Assembly: GCA_020852715.1 (NCBI GenBank)
Contig: JADZAE010000084.1
Location: 1 to 64,000 of the forward strand
Length of the DNA stretch: 64,000 nt
Direction of reading: 5' to 3'
DNA from: Deltaproteobacteria bacterium
Lineage (GTDB): Bacteria > Bdellovibrionota_C > UBA2361 > SZUA-149 > JADZAE01
Shown piece after piece: positions 9,678 through 18,438 of this stretch (within the stretch, counting starts at the first letter, position 1; each line of letters opens with the position of its first letter). Under the pieces are notes generated by a model, which saw only the letters and a list, made by a program, of their open reading frames with translations, was not told where the DNA came from and made no database searches. The position numbers were made by a program, and so were the translations under genes.

Positions 9678-10007
9678 GTGAACAAAATAATTGTATCAAA
9701 AATATTTGAGTCGTTCCAAGACCTCGAACGGGCTATCAAAATCGCACGTAATAGGCTAGACCAAGTAGAAATGCCAGATGAAACGATAATCAATCATCTC
9801 AATCAATACGAAGAAATTTTGCAGAAACAAAAATCTTTGGCTACCGCATTGATCGATTATGTCACACTGAATAATTGGGATGAGGTCGTGCGACATATCA
9901 AGCTCATTAATGGACTATCGATTATGATTCGTGATGATGCTAAGGGACTCATGACAATCAATCACATACCGGAAGGCACTCAGTTGTCTCAAGAAAGTTA
10001 TATTTAA
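9678..10007 (+). CDS. Small helical protein, unknown (FliT/FlgN-like size)
   Basis: About 109 residues from a GTG at 9678, chosen because GGAGGGGG lies seven bases upstream; the frame is open 22 codons further. It is almost entirely helical, with heptad-like stretches (NQYEEILQKQKSLATALIDYV). Size and pattern recall flagellar export chaperones such as FliT or FlgN, but no diagnostic motif is present, so that is only a suggestion. A good Rho-independent terminator follows. Confidence 0.6.
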   Translation: MNKIIVSKIFESFQDLERAIKIARNRLDQVEMPDETIINHLNQYEEILQKQKSLATALIDYVTLNNWDEVVRHIKLINGLSIMIRDDAKGLMTINHIPEGTQLSQESYI

Positions 10008-10016
10008 GCAAACTCT

Positions 10017-10060
10017 GGGTTACCCAAGCCATTAACACAGATTATGGGTAGCCCTTTTTA
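10017..10060 (+). terminator. Rho-independent terminator
   Basis: Stem GGGTTACCCA (10017-10026) with TGGGTAGCCC (10045-10054), 9 of 10 paired, followed directly by TTTTT. It starts ten bases after the stop codon of the small helical protein. Confidence 0.75.
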
Positions 10061-10153
10061 ATTTATTTTAAGTTTTTTGCTAAAGCAGTTCTTCTGACTT
10101 AGTTGCCTGGGCGTGCTGCCATCTTGTCAATTATAACCTTGTTTTGCCCGACA

Positions 10154-10343
10154 TTAACCTAAAAAACTCACTCGAGGCGATAGAAAGCCTCGATGGAAAG
10201 CCTCAAAAAATAAAAAATCGCGCCCACTGACCTTCGAATTTGAAAATCAACAACGGGTGGCGTGATTTTTTATTTTTTGAGGCTACCTAAAGAGAATGAC
10301 TGAATTTTTTAGGTTTAATAAAACGGCTACTGCTGTTTTTAGA
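10154..10343. repeat. Dispersed palindromic element, full copy 1
   Basis: Nested inverted repeats. The outer arms start TTAACCTAAAAAACTCA and end TGAATTTTTTAGGTTTAA (10154-10318). The inner arms are GCCTCAAAAAATAAAAAATCG and CGTGATTTTTTATTTTTTGAGGC. Similarity to the copy at 28577-28757 continues about 25 bases past the right arm. This copy has a small internal duplication of GAAAGCCTCGATG-like sequence. There is no coding capacity, so it is MITE-like or REP-like. Confidence 0.85.
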
Positions 10344-10423
10344 ATTAACACAGAGGTTGCCAAATCTGCATATTTAACGCAATCTTAAGGATATCAAATA
10401 ATCTTTTTATATTTTGAGGGGTT

Positions 10424-11545
10424 TTGATTAGAATCTATATAAAAGTTGCTCGTGGTAATAACTCCGGGATAGCTCTGTTGATGGCAGTATTTGTTATCTC
10501 TTTAGCTAGTATCGTCGTCATGGGTCTTAGTTATCAGAGCCGCTTCGACTTTCGTGCCTCACGCGCTTTTGCTGAAGGAATTCAAGCCGATTATGTCTTA
10601 AAATCCGGTTTAAATGTTGCGAAAACACTAATTCAACTACCTAAGGAGCCTGATCAGGATAATAGACCTGTCACCCAGGATTCATTAAGAGACATGTGGG
10701 CTCGGGTTGATTCTTTAGGTCCACTTAACCAGATCTTATCTGGAGTAGCCGGAGAAATTCGTATCCAAATTATAGATGAAGATAGCAAATTAAATGTCAA
10801 TAATATTGTCACTTCCGGACATGCGGCACCGGCTAATAATAATACTAATAATAATTCGAATTCTTCTACTGGTGCTAATAACAACCAACCACAACAATTA
10901 ACTGAGGCGGAGTTTTGGCAGGAGACATTAAGACAAATATTTTTTGGGTTAGGTTTTGAGGCCGAGAGTTTTGATGAAAATGAATTTAGAACTTTTGGTA
11001 ATAAGGCCTATAATGCACAGCAGCAGGTAGCTGTGCTGCACGACTGGATTGATCAAGATACAAAACCTGCTGATGACGGAGGTATGGAGTCGGGAAAGAC
11101 CAAAGGTATTTTTTATAACCGTCAGCTAAGATCAATGTCGGAAATACTATTAGTTCCAGGCATAACTTTGGAGCGCCTCAATCAAATTAGCCCATTTGTT
11201 ACCGCCGTTAGCTCAAAACAAGGTGCGGACAAAAAACTCAATATTAATACTGTTCCCTTTGAAGTCCTAAGGGCGATGGGGGTACCGGAAACTCAGGCGG
11301 CTGAGCTTGTTCAGGAAAGATTGGGAAAACCAATAACTCAGGAGATCCTCAATACGCTTGCTCAGCTGGTTGATACTCCTAATAATCCATCATTAAGGCG
11401 TTTATTTAAGCTTAATAGCAGTAATTTTTCTGTTATCGTCCGCGTGAAGGGGGCAAATTCCGTGCGCTGGCTTAAGGCACTGGTCAACGCTAATGGCCTT
11501 CCCCCGCAGCGCAAAACAAAAGTCACTAGAATTGAATTTTTCTAG
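10424..11545 (+). CDS. gspK: Type II secretion minor pseudopilin GspK
   Basis: A 373-residue inner-membrane/periplasmic protein. A short basic N-terminus is followed by a prepilin-like hydrophobic helix (GIALLMAVFVISLASIVV, residues about 16-33). The large GspK domain follows, with KLNVNNIV, a WQETLRQIFFGLGF region and LNINTVPFEVLRAMGV, the HhH-like motif of the family. GspK caps the pseudopilus tip with GspI and GspJ. An Asn-rich linker lies at about 137-153. It starts from TTG with GAGGGG four bases upstream. No other gsp gene is in the window, which is odd because gspK normally sits in a long operon. Confidence 0.82.
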   Translation: MIRIYIKVARGNNSGIALLMAVFVISLASIVVMGLSYQSRFDFRASRAFAEGIQADYVLKSGLNVAKTLIQLPKEPDQDNRPVTQDSLRDMWARVDSLGPLNQILSGVAGEIRIQIIDEDSKLNVNNIVTSGHAAPANNNTNNNSNSSTGANNNQPQQLTEAEFWQETLRQIFFGLGFEAESFDENEFRTFGNKAYNAQQQVAVLHDWIDQDTKPADDGGMESGKTKGIFYNRQLRSMSEILLVPGITLERLNQISPFVTAVSSKQGADKKLNINTVPFEVLRAMGVPETQAAELVQERLGKPITQEILNTLAQLVDTPNNPSLRRLFKLNSSNFSVIVRVKGANSVRWLKALVNANGLPPQRKTKVTRIEFF

Positions 11546-11726
11546 CATTGCTTTGCTAGGAAATACTTTTGCACTTTTTGATTATGTCTATTTAAGCCTT
11601 TCCCTTCCTTTAGTTTGGCTAGATTTCCGCCTTTTCTGCTCGATCAGGTTGACAAAAGTATTTAAACCAGATACTTGGCGGCGCCTTAGCAAATTAATTG
11701 AATATAAGTTTTCCTGACGAGGATTT

Positions 11727-11966
11727 ATGTCTAGAGCCTGCCAAATTTCGAACAAAAAAATGCAACGTGGAAACAATGTAAGCCACGCCAATAACCGCAC
11801 AAAAAAAGAATCATGGCCTAATCTCCAGGTTAAGAGGTTATTTGACACTGAAACAGGGAAATGGGTTCGCCTACGTGTCTCAACCAGGATCTTACGGACA
11901 ATCGATAAAAAAGGTTTGGCCGCTACTTTAAAGGACCATAATTTGACTATTGATGCCCTGAAGTAG
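11727..11966 (+). CDS. rpmB: 50S ribosomal protein L28 (bL28)
   Basis: A 79-residue basic protein matching L28 from end to end: MSRACQISNKKMQRGNNVSHANNRT at the start, then PNLQVKRLF and LRVSTRILRTIDKKGL. The normal length is 77-79. Structural protein of the large ribosomal subunit. GAGGA lies six bases before the ATG. It is not beside rpmG, its common partner. As a single-copy, normally essential gene it argues that this replicon is a chromosome or chromid, not a dispensable plasmid. Confidence 0.95.
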   Translation: MSRACQISNKKMQRGNNVSHANNRTKKESWPNLQVKRLFDTETGKWVRLRVSTRILRTIDKKGLAATLKDHNLTIDALK

Positions 11967-12012
11967 TTGTAGCGCAGCAAATTGCTTTCGCCTTAATAAT
12001 TTACAAAATAAA

Positions 12013-12031
12013 AATTTGCTGGCAGCAAATT
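12013..12031. terminator. Hairpin downstream of rpmB
   Basis: AATTTGCT (12013-12020) pairs perfectly with AGCAAATT (12024-12031) around a 3-base loop, about 45 bases after the rpmB stop. There is no T-tract after it, so termination is uncertain. A similar hairpin (AATTTGC/GCAAATT) lies at about 19252-19270. Confidence 0.4.
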
Positions 12032-12231
12032 GCCGGAAACCAAGAGTTGCTTAGTATTTACGGGCAGTTGGATTGTTATATCTGATTAGTTCTTGAAAAG
12101 ACTACCGCTTACACTCAGACTTTTTTGCAAAAGATTCCTCAATTCATACGACAAATAAATAAGATCACCTTAGCAGTCTAGGATAAAAATAGATTTGCTG
12201 GCGTATTAAGTTGTTTAATGGAGGAAAGTAT

Positions 12232-13548
12232 ATGGAATCCCGACCCACTCTCGCTTTTGGTTTTGGAAATCGCGAACAATATTCATCGGTTTCGTCTTCA
12301 GCTCTCAGTAATCCTTTTCGTAATACGGCAAATGCTAATTACAGCTTAGGAATTCGAAACAATAAAGACGGTTCGCACTTATTTGTTAATAATTCACAAT
12401 CAAATTGGCTATCATCAGTTAATCAGCAAGGACCTAGCGCTTATGAAACTCAAAGTTTTTATAAGACAATGGGCCCGGCGGATGAAACAACACCGCCTAC
12501 CGGATTGGAATCTTTTAGCTACGGTTCTAATAACGAAAACAACCCAAACTTAATTGTTCCCCCGGCCACTGATTTGCCTTACATCAAGGCAGCCATAGGA
12601 ACTCCCCCGCTGGCCGGAGAACTGTATATGTCACGCACGGCCAATCTGTTCAATGAAGCCTGGCAAGGAGAAGTGGCTAGCGCCATCGAAAAAAATGGAG
12701 GCTTGGGAACAGCGGAGGATGGTTACTTATCTTTCAGTAAAATAGGTTTTGTGAGGTTAAAAAATGAAAATTTGTCAGCTGAGCAAAATAGACAATTGGC
12801 CGCAATTAGCCTGCAATTGGGAATCCCAATAGAAGACCTACCAAGTCGTTGTCCAGACAATGCGGCCACTAACCCTGATATTAATACCTGGGTTAATGAG
12901 TTCCTGGATGAACATAACAGTAAATTCTCTGCCTTTCTGCAGAATCCAGCTGCAGGGTATTCGCTCAAAGACGGTCGGCACTTATATCATATCAGTGTCA
13001 ATTCTCAGACGGGAGAAATAACTTCCTCACATGAAAAGTTGCACGGTGGAATTCGTGGCTGGTGCGCAAAAAACATGAAATGGTTAAGCCCAACTCTTGA
13101 CGCTATTTCTACCGTCACTAGTTTTATTCCGGGCTGGGGCAAAGTCGCTTCTGTCGCATCTAATGGACTTAAAGCTGCAGGTAATATGATTGCAGCTGGA
13201 AAGTTCAAAGCTAGTGAGCTCTTCTCTTTTGTTACAGATAGCTTGCCATTATTTAAGGGAAAACTGCAAAAATTTGGTGGCAAAGCTGTTAGTTGGATTG
13301 AGAAACAATTTGGAAAAAAGCCTGGTTGGTTAGCTGATCAAGCAAAATATTTAGGCATAGACCTTGATAAAATTCTCGGTCGAGATAAAAAAAGTTCGGT
13401 AGGAAAAGAAGCTAATGGGACAGCGGCTGACACATCGTCTCCGGCGACGGAAAATGCCAACATTTTTGAAGCGATTGAAAAACCAGTTAGCGAATTGGCT
13501 GAAGTTATAGGACTCAAAGATTTCAGCTTAAGCAATCTTTTTAAATAA
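12232..13548 (+). CDS. Unknown protein, Ser/Asn-rich N-terminus and Gly-rich hydrophobic centre
   Basis: A 438-residue protein I do not recognise. The start at 12232 is firm: GGAGG lies seven bases upstream. The first 100 residues are Ser/Asn-rich, lack a Sec signal and look disordered. A central amphipathic-to-hydrophobic part (SPTLDAISTVTSFIPGWG onward, about residues 285-330) is followed by charged helices and a flexible tail. This organisation is common in proteins exported by specialised secretion systems and in pre-toxin-like proteins, but no catalytic motif is visible. It stands alone between rpmB and a terminator. Confidence 0.65.
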   Translation: MESRPTLAFGFGNREQYSSVSSSALSNPFRNTANANYSLGIRNNKDGSHLFVNNSQSNWLSSVNQQGPSAYETQSFYKTMGPADETTPPTGLESFSYGSNNENNPNLIVPPATDLPYIKAAIGTPPLAGELYMSRTANLFNEAWQGEVASAIEKNGGLGTAEDGYLSFSKIGFVRLKNENLSAEQNRQLAAISLQLGIPIEDLPSRCPDNAATNPDINTWVNEFLDEHNSKFSAFLQNPAAGYSLKDGRHLYHISVNSQTGEITSSHEKLHGGIRGWCAKNMKWLSPTLDAISTVTSFIPGWGKVASVASNGLKAAGNMIAAGKFKASELFSFVTDSLPLFKGKLQKFGGKAVSWIEKQFGKKPGWLADQAKYLGIDLDKILGRDKKSSVGKEANGTAADTSSPATENANIFEAIEKPVSELAEVIGLKDFSLSNLFK

Positions 13549-13555
13549 AAATAAC

Positions 13556-13597
13556 GTGTCTATTCACGAAAATTATGTGAATGGACACTCCTTTTTT
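13556..13597. terminator. Bidirectional terminator between convergent genes
   Basis: GTGTCTATTCAC (13556-13567) pairs with GTGAATGGACAC (13577-13588) with one mismatch, followed by a T-rich run. It starts eight bases after the plus-strand stop and touches the minus-strand stop at 13596. Confidence 0.8.
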
Positions 13598-14246
13598 AAT
13601 TTTCAGAGTTCAGTATGCCTTCATGCACTGTACACTCAGCCAATTCGGTTACTCTTTCTGAAAAATCAAAAATCTCCGGCCTGTTCTTAAAGAAAGGTGT
13701 TTTCCCTAAAAGCTCTCGCTGTTCACGACGGTAAGATGTATGAGTTGTTTGCCCTGACCAAAGTGTTACCCCCGTCAAAACATCAACAACTTTAGTATCG
13801 GTAATAAGAACGCTGGGATCAGTAATCGGTAGCAATCGCCCGAGTAGCACCAAATCATAACCGGCATTTCTGGCCAGCATCAGAGCCTGATAGTTACCTT
13901 CATTAAAATCCCCGCGGCGACCGGGCCAGCGATCTCTGAAAAATATTTCAACTACAGGAATTTCCTTGCTACGGATCAACTCCCTCTGAAATATTCTGGC
14001 TAAATCATTACCTAAATCAGAACTTTTGCCGATACCGGAGGCAAAACTTTCCTCAACCCAAAATGGCATAATTCCCATCCTAACCTGAGAATTACTGTGA
14101 TAACGGGCACTTATGCTGGATAAAACTTCTGACTCAATGTCGGCTTGGATCTTGCATTTCGAAGATGTGGTAATGGCCGTAAAGTAACTGCAAGATGTTA
14201 AACCAATTATAAGTGTTAAAAGGAAAAGGTTTTTAATATAGGACAA
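13596..14246 (-). CDS. Lipoprotein, unknown function
   Basis: About 217 residues from a TTG at 14246. That start gives a clean lipoprotein signal: YIKNLFLLTLIIGLTSC, with Cys as the acylated residue. The frame is open to a GTG at 14318, but that would bury the signal sequence and overlap the divergent gene by about 70 bases. The mature part contains RMGIMPFWVEESFA and YDLVLLGRLLPITDPS, a pattern recalling the TolB/FlgO-type fold of envelope lipoproteins. It is divergent from a FlgO-like lipoprotein whose start is only a few bases away, so each promoter must lie inside the other gene or be shared. Confidence 0.65.
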   Translation of the reverse strand: MSYIKNLFLLTLIIGLTSCSYFTAITTSSKCKIQADIESEVLSSISARYHSNSQVRMGIMPFWVEESFASGIGKSSDLGNDLARIFQRELIRSKEIPVVEIFFRDRWPGRRGDFNEGNYQALMLARNAGYDLVLLGRLLPITDPSVLITDTKVVDVLTGVTLWSGQTTHTSYRREQRELLGKTPFFKNRPEIFDFSERVTELAECTVHEGILNSEN

Positions 14247-14251
14247 TGACC

Positions 14252-15004
14252 ATGAAAAACTTCCTGATTTACCGGAGCAGATTGCTGCAAGTTTTAAAAT
14301 TTGCATTCCTAGCCTCACTCTTTTTAATAATATTCATAGCATGCAGTAAACGCTACTACGACCTACCCGCTTACTCGTCACTACCGATTTATAATCCGGA
14401 GAATAACTCAGTTGGACGCTTCAAAACAAGTTATTTAGCCGAACAAATTCATGCTTATTTCCGTGGCAATATTGCCGGTCCACTAGCTGTTACTACTTTT
14501 GTCGATATAGATAATCTTCAGTATAGCTCTTCTTTTGGACGCATACTTGCTGAACAGATCATGAGTGAACTTGTAATGAAAGGTTATAATGTTGTCGAAA
14601 TGCGCAGATCTGACTCGTTTCAAATTCAAGAAGGAGAAGGTGAATTTGCTCTTTCTCGGGAAATTGAAAGGTTAAAACAAAACTACGATATTTCCGGCAT
14701 TGTCGTTGGAACTTACGTAGCCTCTCCTGATAGAGTCTATGTTAATACGCGGATTATTGACCCGCGTACATCTATGGTTGTTTCAGTAGGCTCAGTTGAA
14801 ATGAGCAGGACTTCGGAAATTAGTAAACTGTTACGCAGTAACTCTTACCCTACTTCGATGGAGAGAATTCCACTGCAAAGTAAATACGAAGGGATAAGAA
14901 AAAGTGAGTTATCAGAAGGACACACGTCGAAAAATAAACTACAAGATTCGAAAAGCTCGAGGACTCTAAAATTACCGGCTCCAAAGCTAGAACCCTTGAG
15001 TTAA
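14252..15004 (+). CDS. FlgO-like outer membrane lipoprotein
   Basis: About 250 residues. Signal sequence and lipobox FLASLFLIIFIAC. The core has GPLAVTTFVDIDNLQYSSSFGRILAEQIMSELVMKGYNVVEMR and GTYVASPDRVYVNTRIID, characteristic of the FlgO domain, a family of flagellum-associated outer-membrane lipoproteins in motile Gram-negatives. The C-terminal 50 residues are a charged, probably disordered tail. The ATG at 14252 has AGGA eight bases upstream; an ATG at 14246 is also in frame but too close to it. Other flagellar genes here are only flagellin (41403) and possibly the 9678 gene. Confidence 0.75.
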   Translation: MKNFLIYRSRLLQVLKFAFLASLFLIIFIACSKRYYDLPAYSSLPIYNPENNSVGRFKTSYLAEQIHAYFRGNIAGPLAVTTFVDIDNLQYSSSFGRILAEQIMSELVMKGYNVVEMRRSDSFQIQEGEGEFALSREIERLKQNYDISGIVVGTYVASPDRVYVNTRIIDPRTSMVVSVGSVEMSRTSEISKLLRSNSYPTSMERIPLQSKYEGIRKSELSEGHTSKNKLQDSKSSRTLKLPAPKLEPLS

Positions 15005-15010
15005 GTTCCG

Positions 15011-15673
15011 CTATTTGCTGCTATCTTTGCCATAGTCGCGAATATACTCGGTGCCCGGAGCCATGGGCCCAAGGCTTCCATCCGGCTTGCCCCTCAAAAT
15101 TGGTGGGACTTTTATAGCACTATTGACTTGTTGAAGCTCATTTATCTCTCTAATTTTTGGAATTGCTTTCATAACTGCCTCCGGAGCAAAATATACGGAT
15201 TGATCGCTTGCCCCGACGATCTCAGATGTATTGGCCAGTAAATGCATTTTCTTCTCTATCTTCATCCCCTGACCATCATCAAACTTTTCATAATAAAGCT
15301 TAAAAAACGGCAAATTCGCTGCTGTTTGGCCAGAAGCAGGACGACCATCGTGATACCAAAAGATTCTACTACAAGGACAAAATAAGGCTCTATCTAAGAA
15401 AGTCAAATCACAACCATTAATTGTTGATCTTGTACTCATTGCGGCCCAACCTTTTTGCTCGTCAAAAAAAACCAAAACACTCTTATCTCGAAGATGCGTT
15501 TTGGGATCTAATAAATAGCGAATCTCGCCAAGATCAATAATTTCTGCCGGTCTAACATACGAAGGGGCAAAAAACGTTCGAACTAAAAAAACTATGGTCA
15601 GCATTATGGCAAAAAAACCACCGATCACTAGTGCGAATCTGATAACAAAACTTTTCTCTGATACGTCTTTCAT
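15011..15673 (-). CDS. Membrane-anchored Rieske-fold-like protein lacking cluster ligands
   Basis: About 220 residues. An N-terminal membrane helix (FVIRFALVIGGFFAIMLTIVFLV) precedes a periplasmic domain whose STINGCDLTFLDRALFCPC...FWYHDGRPASG pattern follows the Rieske layout (C-x-H...CPCH...DG...G). The histidines expected in C-x-H and CPCH are replaced, so a 2Fe-2S cluster is unlikely. The protein may derive from a QcrA-type subunit and now play a structural role; a chance resemblance is possible. The ATG at 15673 is preferred because the upstream extension is cysteine- and charge-rich and precedes the membrane helix awkwardly. It is convergent with the FlgO-like gene, seven bases apart. 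Confidence 0.6.
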   Translation of the reverse strand: MKDVSEKSFVIRFALVIGGFFAIMLTIVFLVRTFFAPSYVRPAEIIDLGEIRYLLDPKTHLRDKSVLVFFDEQKGWAAMSTRSTINGCDLTFLDRALFCPCSRIFWYHDGRPASGQTAANLPFFKLYYEKFDDGQGMKIEKKMHLLANTSEIVGASDQSVYFAPEAVMKAIPKIREINELQQVNSAIKVPPILRGKPDGSLGPMAPGTEYIRDYGKDSSK

Positions 15674-15854
15674 AATTTCAATTCTTCTACGCTGACAACT
15701 CGAGACCACTTCACTATGAGATAATACACTGATCAATGCAACAATATAATCTTTAATATCTTCGGGCTCTTTCCGGTTATACGAACCGCTTCCTTGACAG
15801 TAACCTTTAAATACCTGTATCCAGCCCATGGATTTATAAAAAGACGTAATGATT

Positions 15855-16052
15855 CGTTACTTATTGTTCGAATCAGTATGCTAGGGAAGAGCAGTAAGTG
15901 CGAGCTCGATAAATATCTCGATATCTTGCTAAAAATCTGCCACGGTCCCCGCCACTGTGATTGGGTGAAAAGAGTAATTTAAGCCACTGGATAATCTGGG
16001 AAGGTATTACTTAAAGGCGATGAGCCACCCATAAGTCAGGAAACCTGTTTAT
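15855..16052 (+). promoter_or_regulatory. Cobalamin (B12) riboswitch
   Basis: The conserved blocks appear in order: GCCACGGTCCCCGCCACTGTGA (about 15939-15960, equivalent to the GCCCCCGCAACTGT core), AGCCACTGG, GATGAGCCACC and the B12-box end AAGTCAGGAAACCTG (about 16032-16046). It lies upstream of a TonB-dependent receptor of BtuB type, the classical target. Binding adenosylcobalamin should reduce expression. Outer limits are approximate. Confidence 0.88.
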
Positions 16053-16082
16053 AAATCATAAATAAATATCTGAACTTTTCGG

Positions 16083-16123
16083 GGGTTGGAAGTCAGGCTT
16101 AGCATTTAGTCATGCTTCCACCC
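16083..16123 (+). promoter_or_regulatory. Hairpin after the B12 riboswitch (expression platform candidate)
   Basis: GGGTTGGAAG (16083-16092) pairs with CTTCCACCC (16115-16123) with one bulge. No T-tract follows, so control of translation or of an alternative fold seems likelier than simple termination. Confidence 0.45.
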
Positions 16124-16208
16124 TGCTTAGAGTTGGAATCCAGCCTATTTAAACTAAGACCTGCCCTCTTACCTCGTTGTTATGGCCACATTATTTAGCG
16201 AGGGTAAA

Positions 16209-18143
16209 ATGGTTACAATCAAAGTATTACATTTAAGATACTGCCTGACGGCATGGGGCGCGTTTGTTTGTTTCTTATCACCGGCCCTAGCTGATTCCAA
16301 TTCTACCGATATTCCGCAGTTGGTAATTGTCGCTAATCGCGCGCCTAGCGTAGTGAACAATGTCGGTCGATCAATTGATCGCATGGAAGTTAGCAATAAC
16401 GATTCAGCAGTGGCATCGAATAATCTCACAAATGTATTAAGTCCGGCCCCTGGGGTTTATATACCGGAGATCGGTGGCCCCGGTGCCCCGGGTGTTATGC
16501 CCATGGAGATTAGAGGATTTCGCAACGGCGGAACAAAACTTTTACTTAATGGCATGGTCTTAGATGATCCTAGTTCAATCAGTGGCAATTATGAAGCCTT
16601 TTACGGTGCCCTGAACCTTTCTGATATAAAAAGCGTGGAACTTTTAAAAGGATCTGCCGGTGTACTTTATGGTTCCGATGCCCAATCCGGTGTACTAAAC
16701 TTGATTCCATATACTCCGGAGAAAGGGCAAAGCCTTAACTTTCAAATGGAAGGTGGAGCTTATGAAACATTTTCCGAAAACATACAGATTAACCAAGGGA
16801 CAGAAGATATGGGATTGTTCTCTTCGTTATTTCGCGAAGATAGTAGCGGCTTGGATACTCATGGTGATTATAATAACACCACATTGCTTTTAAATTCGCT
16901 GGCGAAACCTTTTGCCGCCAACATTACTATTAACCCGATATTTCGTTTTGTAAACGCTAGTAATGATCTTGATACCAGCCCTACTCTTAATGCTGAGGGT
17001 CATCTCGTAACAAACCAAGATACAGAAAATAACACAGTCGATGCTAATGCCTATTTTCTTGGAGTAGCTACTTTATATGAAGCGCAACCAGGTATTGATG
17101 CTCAATTGAATATCTATCACAATCGCACCAATCGTAATTATTATTTTGAATTCTTCGGCCTGCCCAGCACTTCAGATTTAACTGCCGATTCTTTTCATGT
17201 TGAAAATCAATTTGCCATTACTAGCGACAATAAACAAAATAAATTATTATTTGGCCTTGATTATAACTTCCAACATGTATCCACTGATGCCGATTCAGTA
17301 ACAGATGATGAAAGCAGAGAAATATACGGAGCTTATTTACACGATACTTTAGCTATTTTTCAGGATTACTGGGAACTGGCTGGAGGAGTGAGGGTCACAC
17401 ATGTAAGTGACATCAGCTCAACTTTCCCCACTTTAGAAGCCTCAAATACTTTTCACATACCGGCATTGGGCGGAAAAGTTCATTCCAGTATTGCTCAAGG
17501 TTTTCGTGCACCGACCTTATTTGAGACTAAAGGCAATATGCAGGACTATAATACCGGACAAATCGTCAATGTAGGGAACGACGATCTTGATAAAGAAGAA
17601 AGTTTAAGTTGGGACAGCGGTTATGAACAAACTTTGTTTGACGACAAGATAAAACTAGATATCACTTTTTTTCAAATTGACTCTGAGCAGACGATATTAT
17701 TTGATTATGCAAATTTTACCCATATTAATGGCGGCAGCGGAATTTCTCAGGGCATAGAAACAGCTCTCGACTATCAGGTTAATAACTGGCTGACAAACAG
17801 ATGGGCCTTCACTTATTTAGATAAAGCGCAAGGACTTGATCATTCCCGCCGTCAACGTACTCCCTGGAGCTGGGCAACATGCCAATTAAGCGCAGTTATA
17901 GAAAAATTTACACTAACGTCTATGCTTAAGTATAGAGGTGAACAACAAATTGAATTTTATGGTGTCAGCGAAGAGGCTTCAGAACATGGGGTCTTTCTCG
18001 CTGATCTTTTTGTCGGCTACCAAATCGACAGCAATGCCCAAGTGTATGTGGAGGGGAATAACATTTTCAATCAACAATACACCGAAGGAGGCTATAGCAT
18101 GCCTGATGCCGCTTTTTATGTAGGCTTAAGACTTAGTCTTTAA
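16209..18143 (+). CDS. btuB: TonB-dependent vitamin B12 receptor
   Basis: A 644-residue outer membrane receptor. Signal peptide (MVTIKVLHLRYCLTAWGAFVCFLSPALA), TonB-box-like PQLVIVANRA, then a plug domain with LSPAPGVYIPEIGG, MEIRGFRNGG and VELLKGSAGVLYGSDAQSGVLNL, then a 22-strand barrel ending YVGLRLSL. The receptor imports cobalamin using TonB energy. The B12 riboswitch upstream supports the substrate. The start at 16209 has GAGGG four bases upstream; the frame is open nine codons further. No btuCDF or cobalamin genes are adjacent, so the receptor stands alone. Confidence 0.88.
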   Translation: MVTIKVLHLRYCLTAWGAFVCFLSPALADSNSTDIPQLVIVANRAPSVVNNVGRSIDRMEVSNNDSAVASNNLTNVLSPAPGVYIPEIGGPGAPGVMPMEIRGFRNGGTKLLLNGMVLDDPSSISGNYEAFYGALNLSDIKSVELLKGSAGVLYGSDAQSGVLNLIPYTPEKGQSLNFQMEGGAYETFSENIQINQGTEDMGLFSSLFREDSSGLDTHGDYNNTTLLLNSLAKPFAANITINPIFRFVNASNDLDTSPTLNAEGHLVTNQDTENNTVDANAYFLGVATLYEAQPGIDAQLNIYHNRTNRNYYFEFFGLPSTSDLTADSFHVENQFAITSDNKQNKLLFGLDYNFQHVSTDADSVTDDESREIYGAYLHDTLAIFQDYWELAGGVRVTHVSDISSTFPTLEASNTFHIPALGGKVHSSIAQGFRAPTLFETKGNMQDYNTGQIVNVGNDDLDKEESLSWDSGYEQTLFDDKIKLDITFFQIDSEQTILFDYANFTHINGGSGISQGIETALDYQVNNWLTNRWAFTYLDKAQGLDHSRRQRTPWSWATCQLSAVIEKFTLTSMLKYRGEQQIEFYGVSEEASEHGVFLADLFVGYQIDSNAQVYVEGNNIFNQQYTEGGYSMPDAAFYVGLRLSL

Positions 18144-18210
18144 ATAGCTATCTTGCTCTTAGCTTCTGCCAAACCATACCAAGGGTAAGCCTTCGCAAGG
18201 TAAAATTTTT

Positions 18211-18259
18211 AGTTGAGTCATATTTTGCCTTTTTGGTAAGCCAAACTCATGACTCAACT
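18211..18259. terminator. Inverted repeat downstream of btuB
   Basis: AGTTGAGTCAT (18211-18221) and ATGACTCAACT (18249-18259) are perfect 11-base arms around a 27-base loop, 68 bases after the btuB stop. There is no T-tract, so it could be a terminator aided by other factors or a protein site. Confidence 0.45.
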
Positions 18260-18438
18260 TACAACTTAATCTAGTATTTTCAACTATCTACTTTAGTATA
18301 TCAGTAATATTTTATTTTGCTTATAACGAACTAAATGCAACACTTTATTACACCCCTACTATAACCTCTATAACTAAACAGCGTTGTTTCGATAACGTAC
18401 TTTATGAATTCTGTCCGCCAATCATTAAATGGAGAAAG

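Noticed and set aside
11588-11980. 130-residue minus-strand frame
   Set aside because: It lies antisense to rpmB, which is certain; the frame is a shadow.
12232-13548. Toxin of the Rhs or RTX kind
   Set aside because: No YD repeats, GGXGXD repeats or catalytic domain visible; left as unknown.
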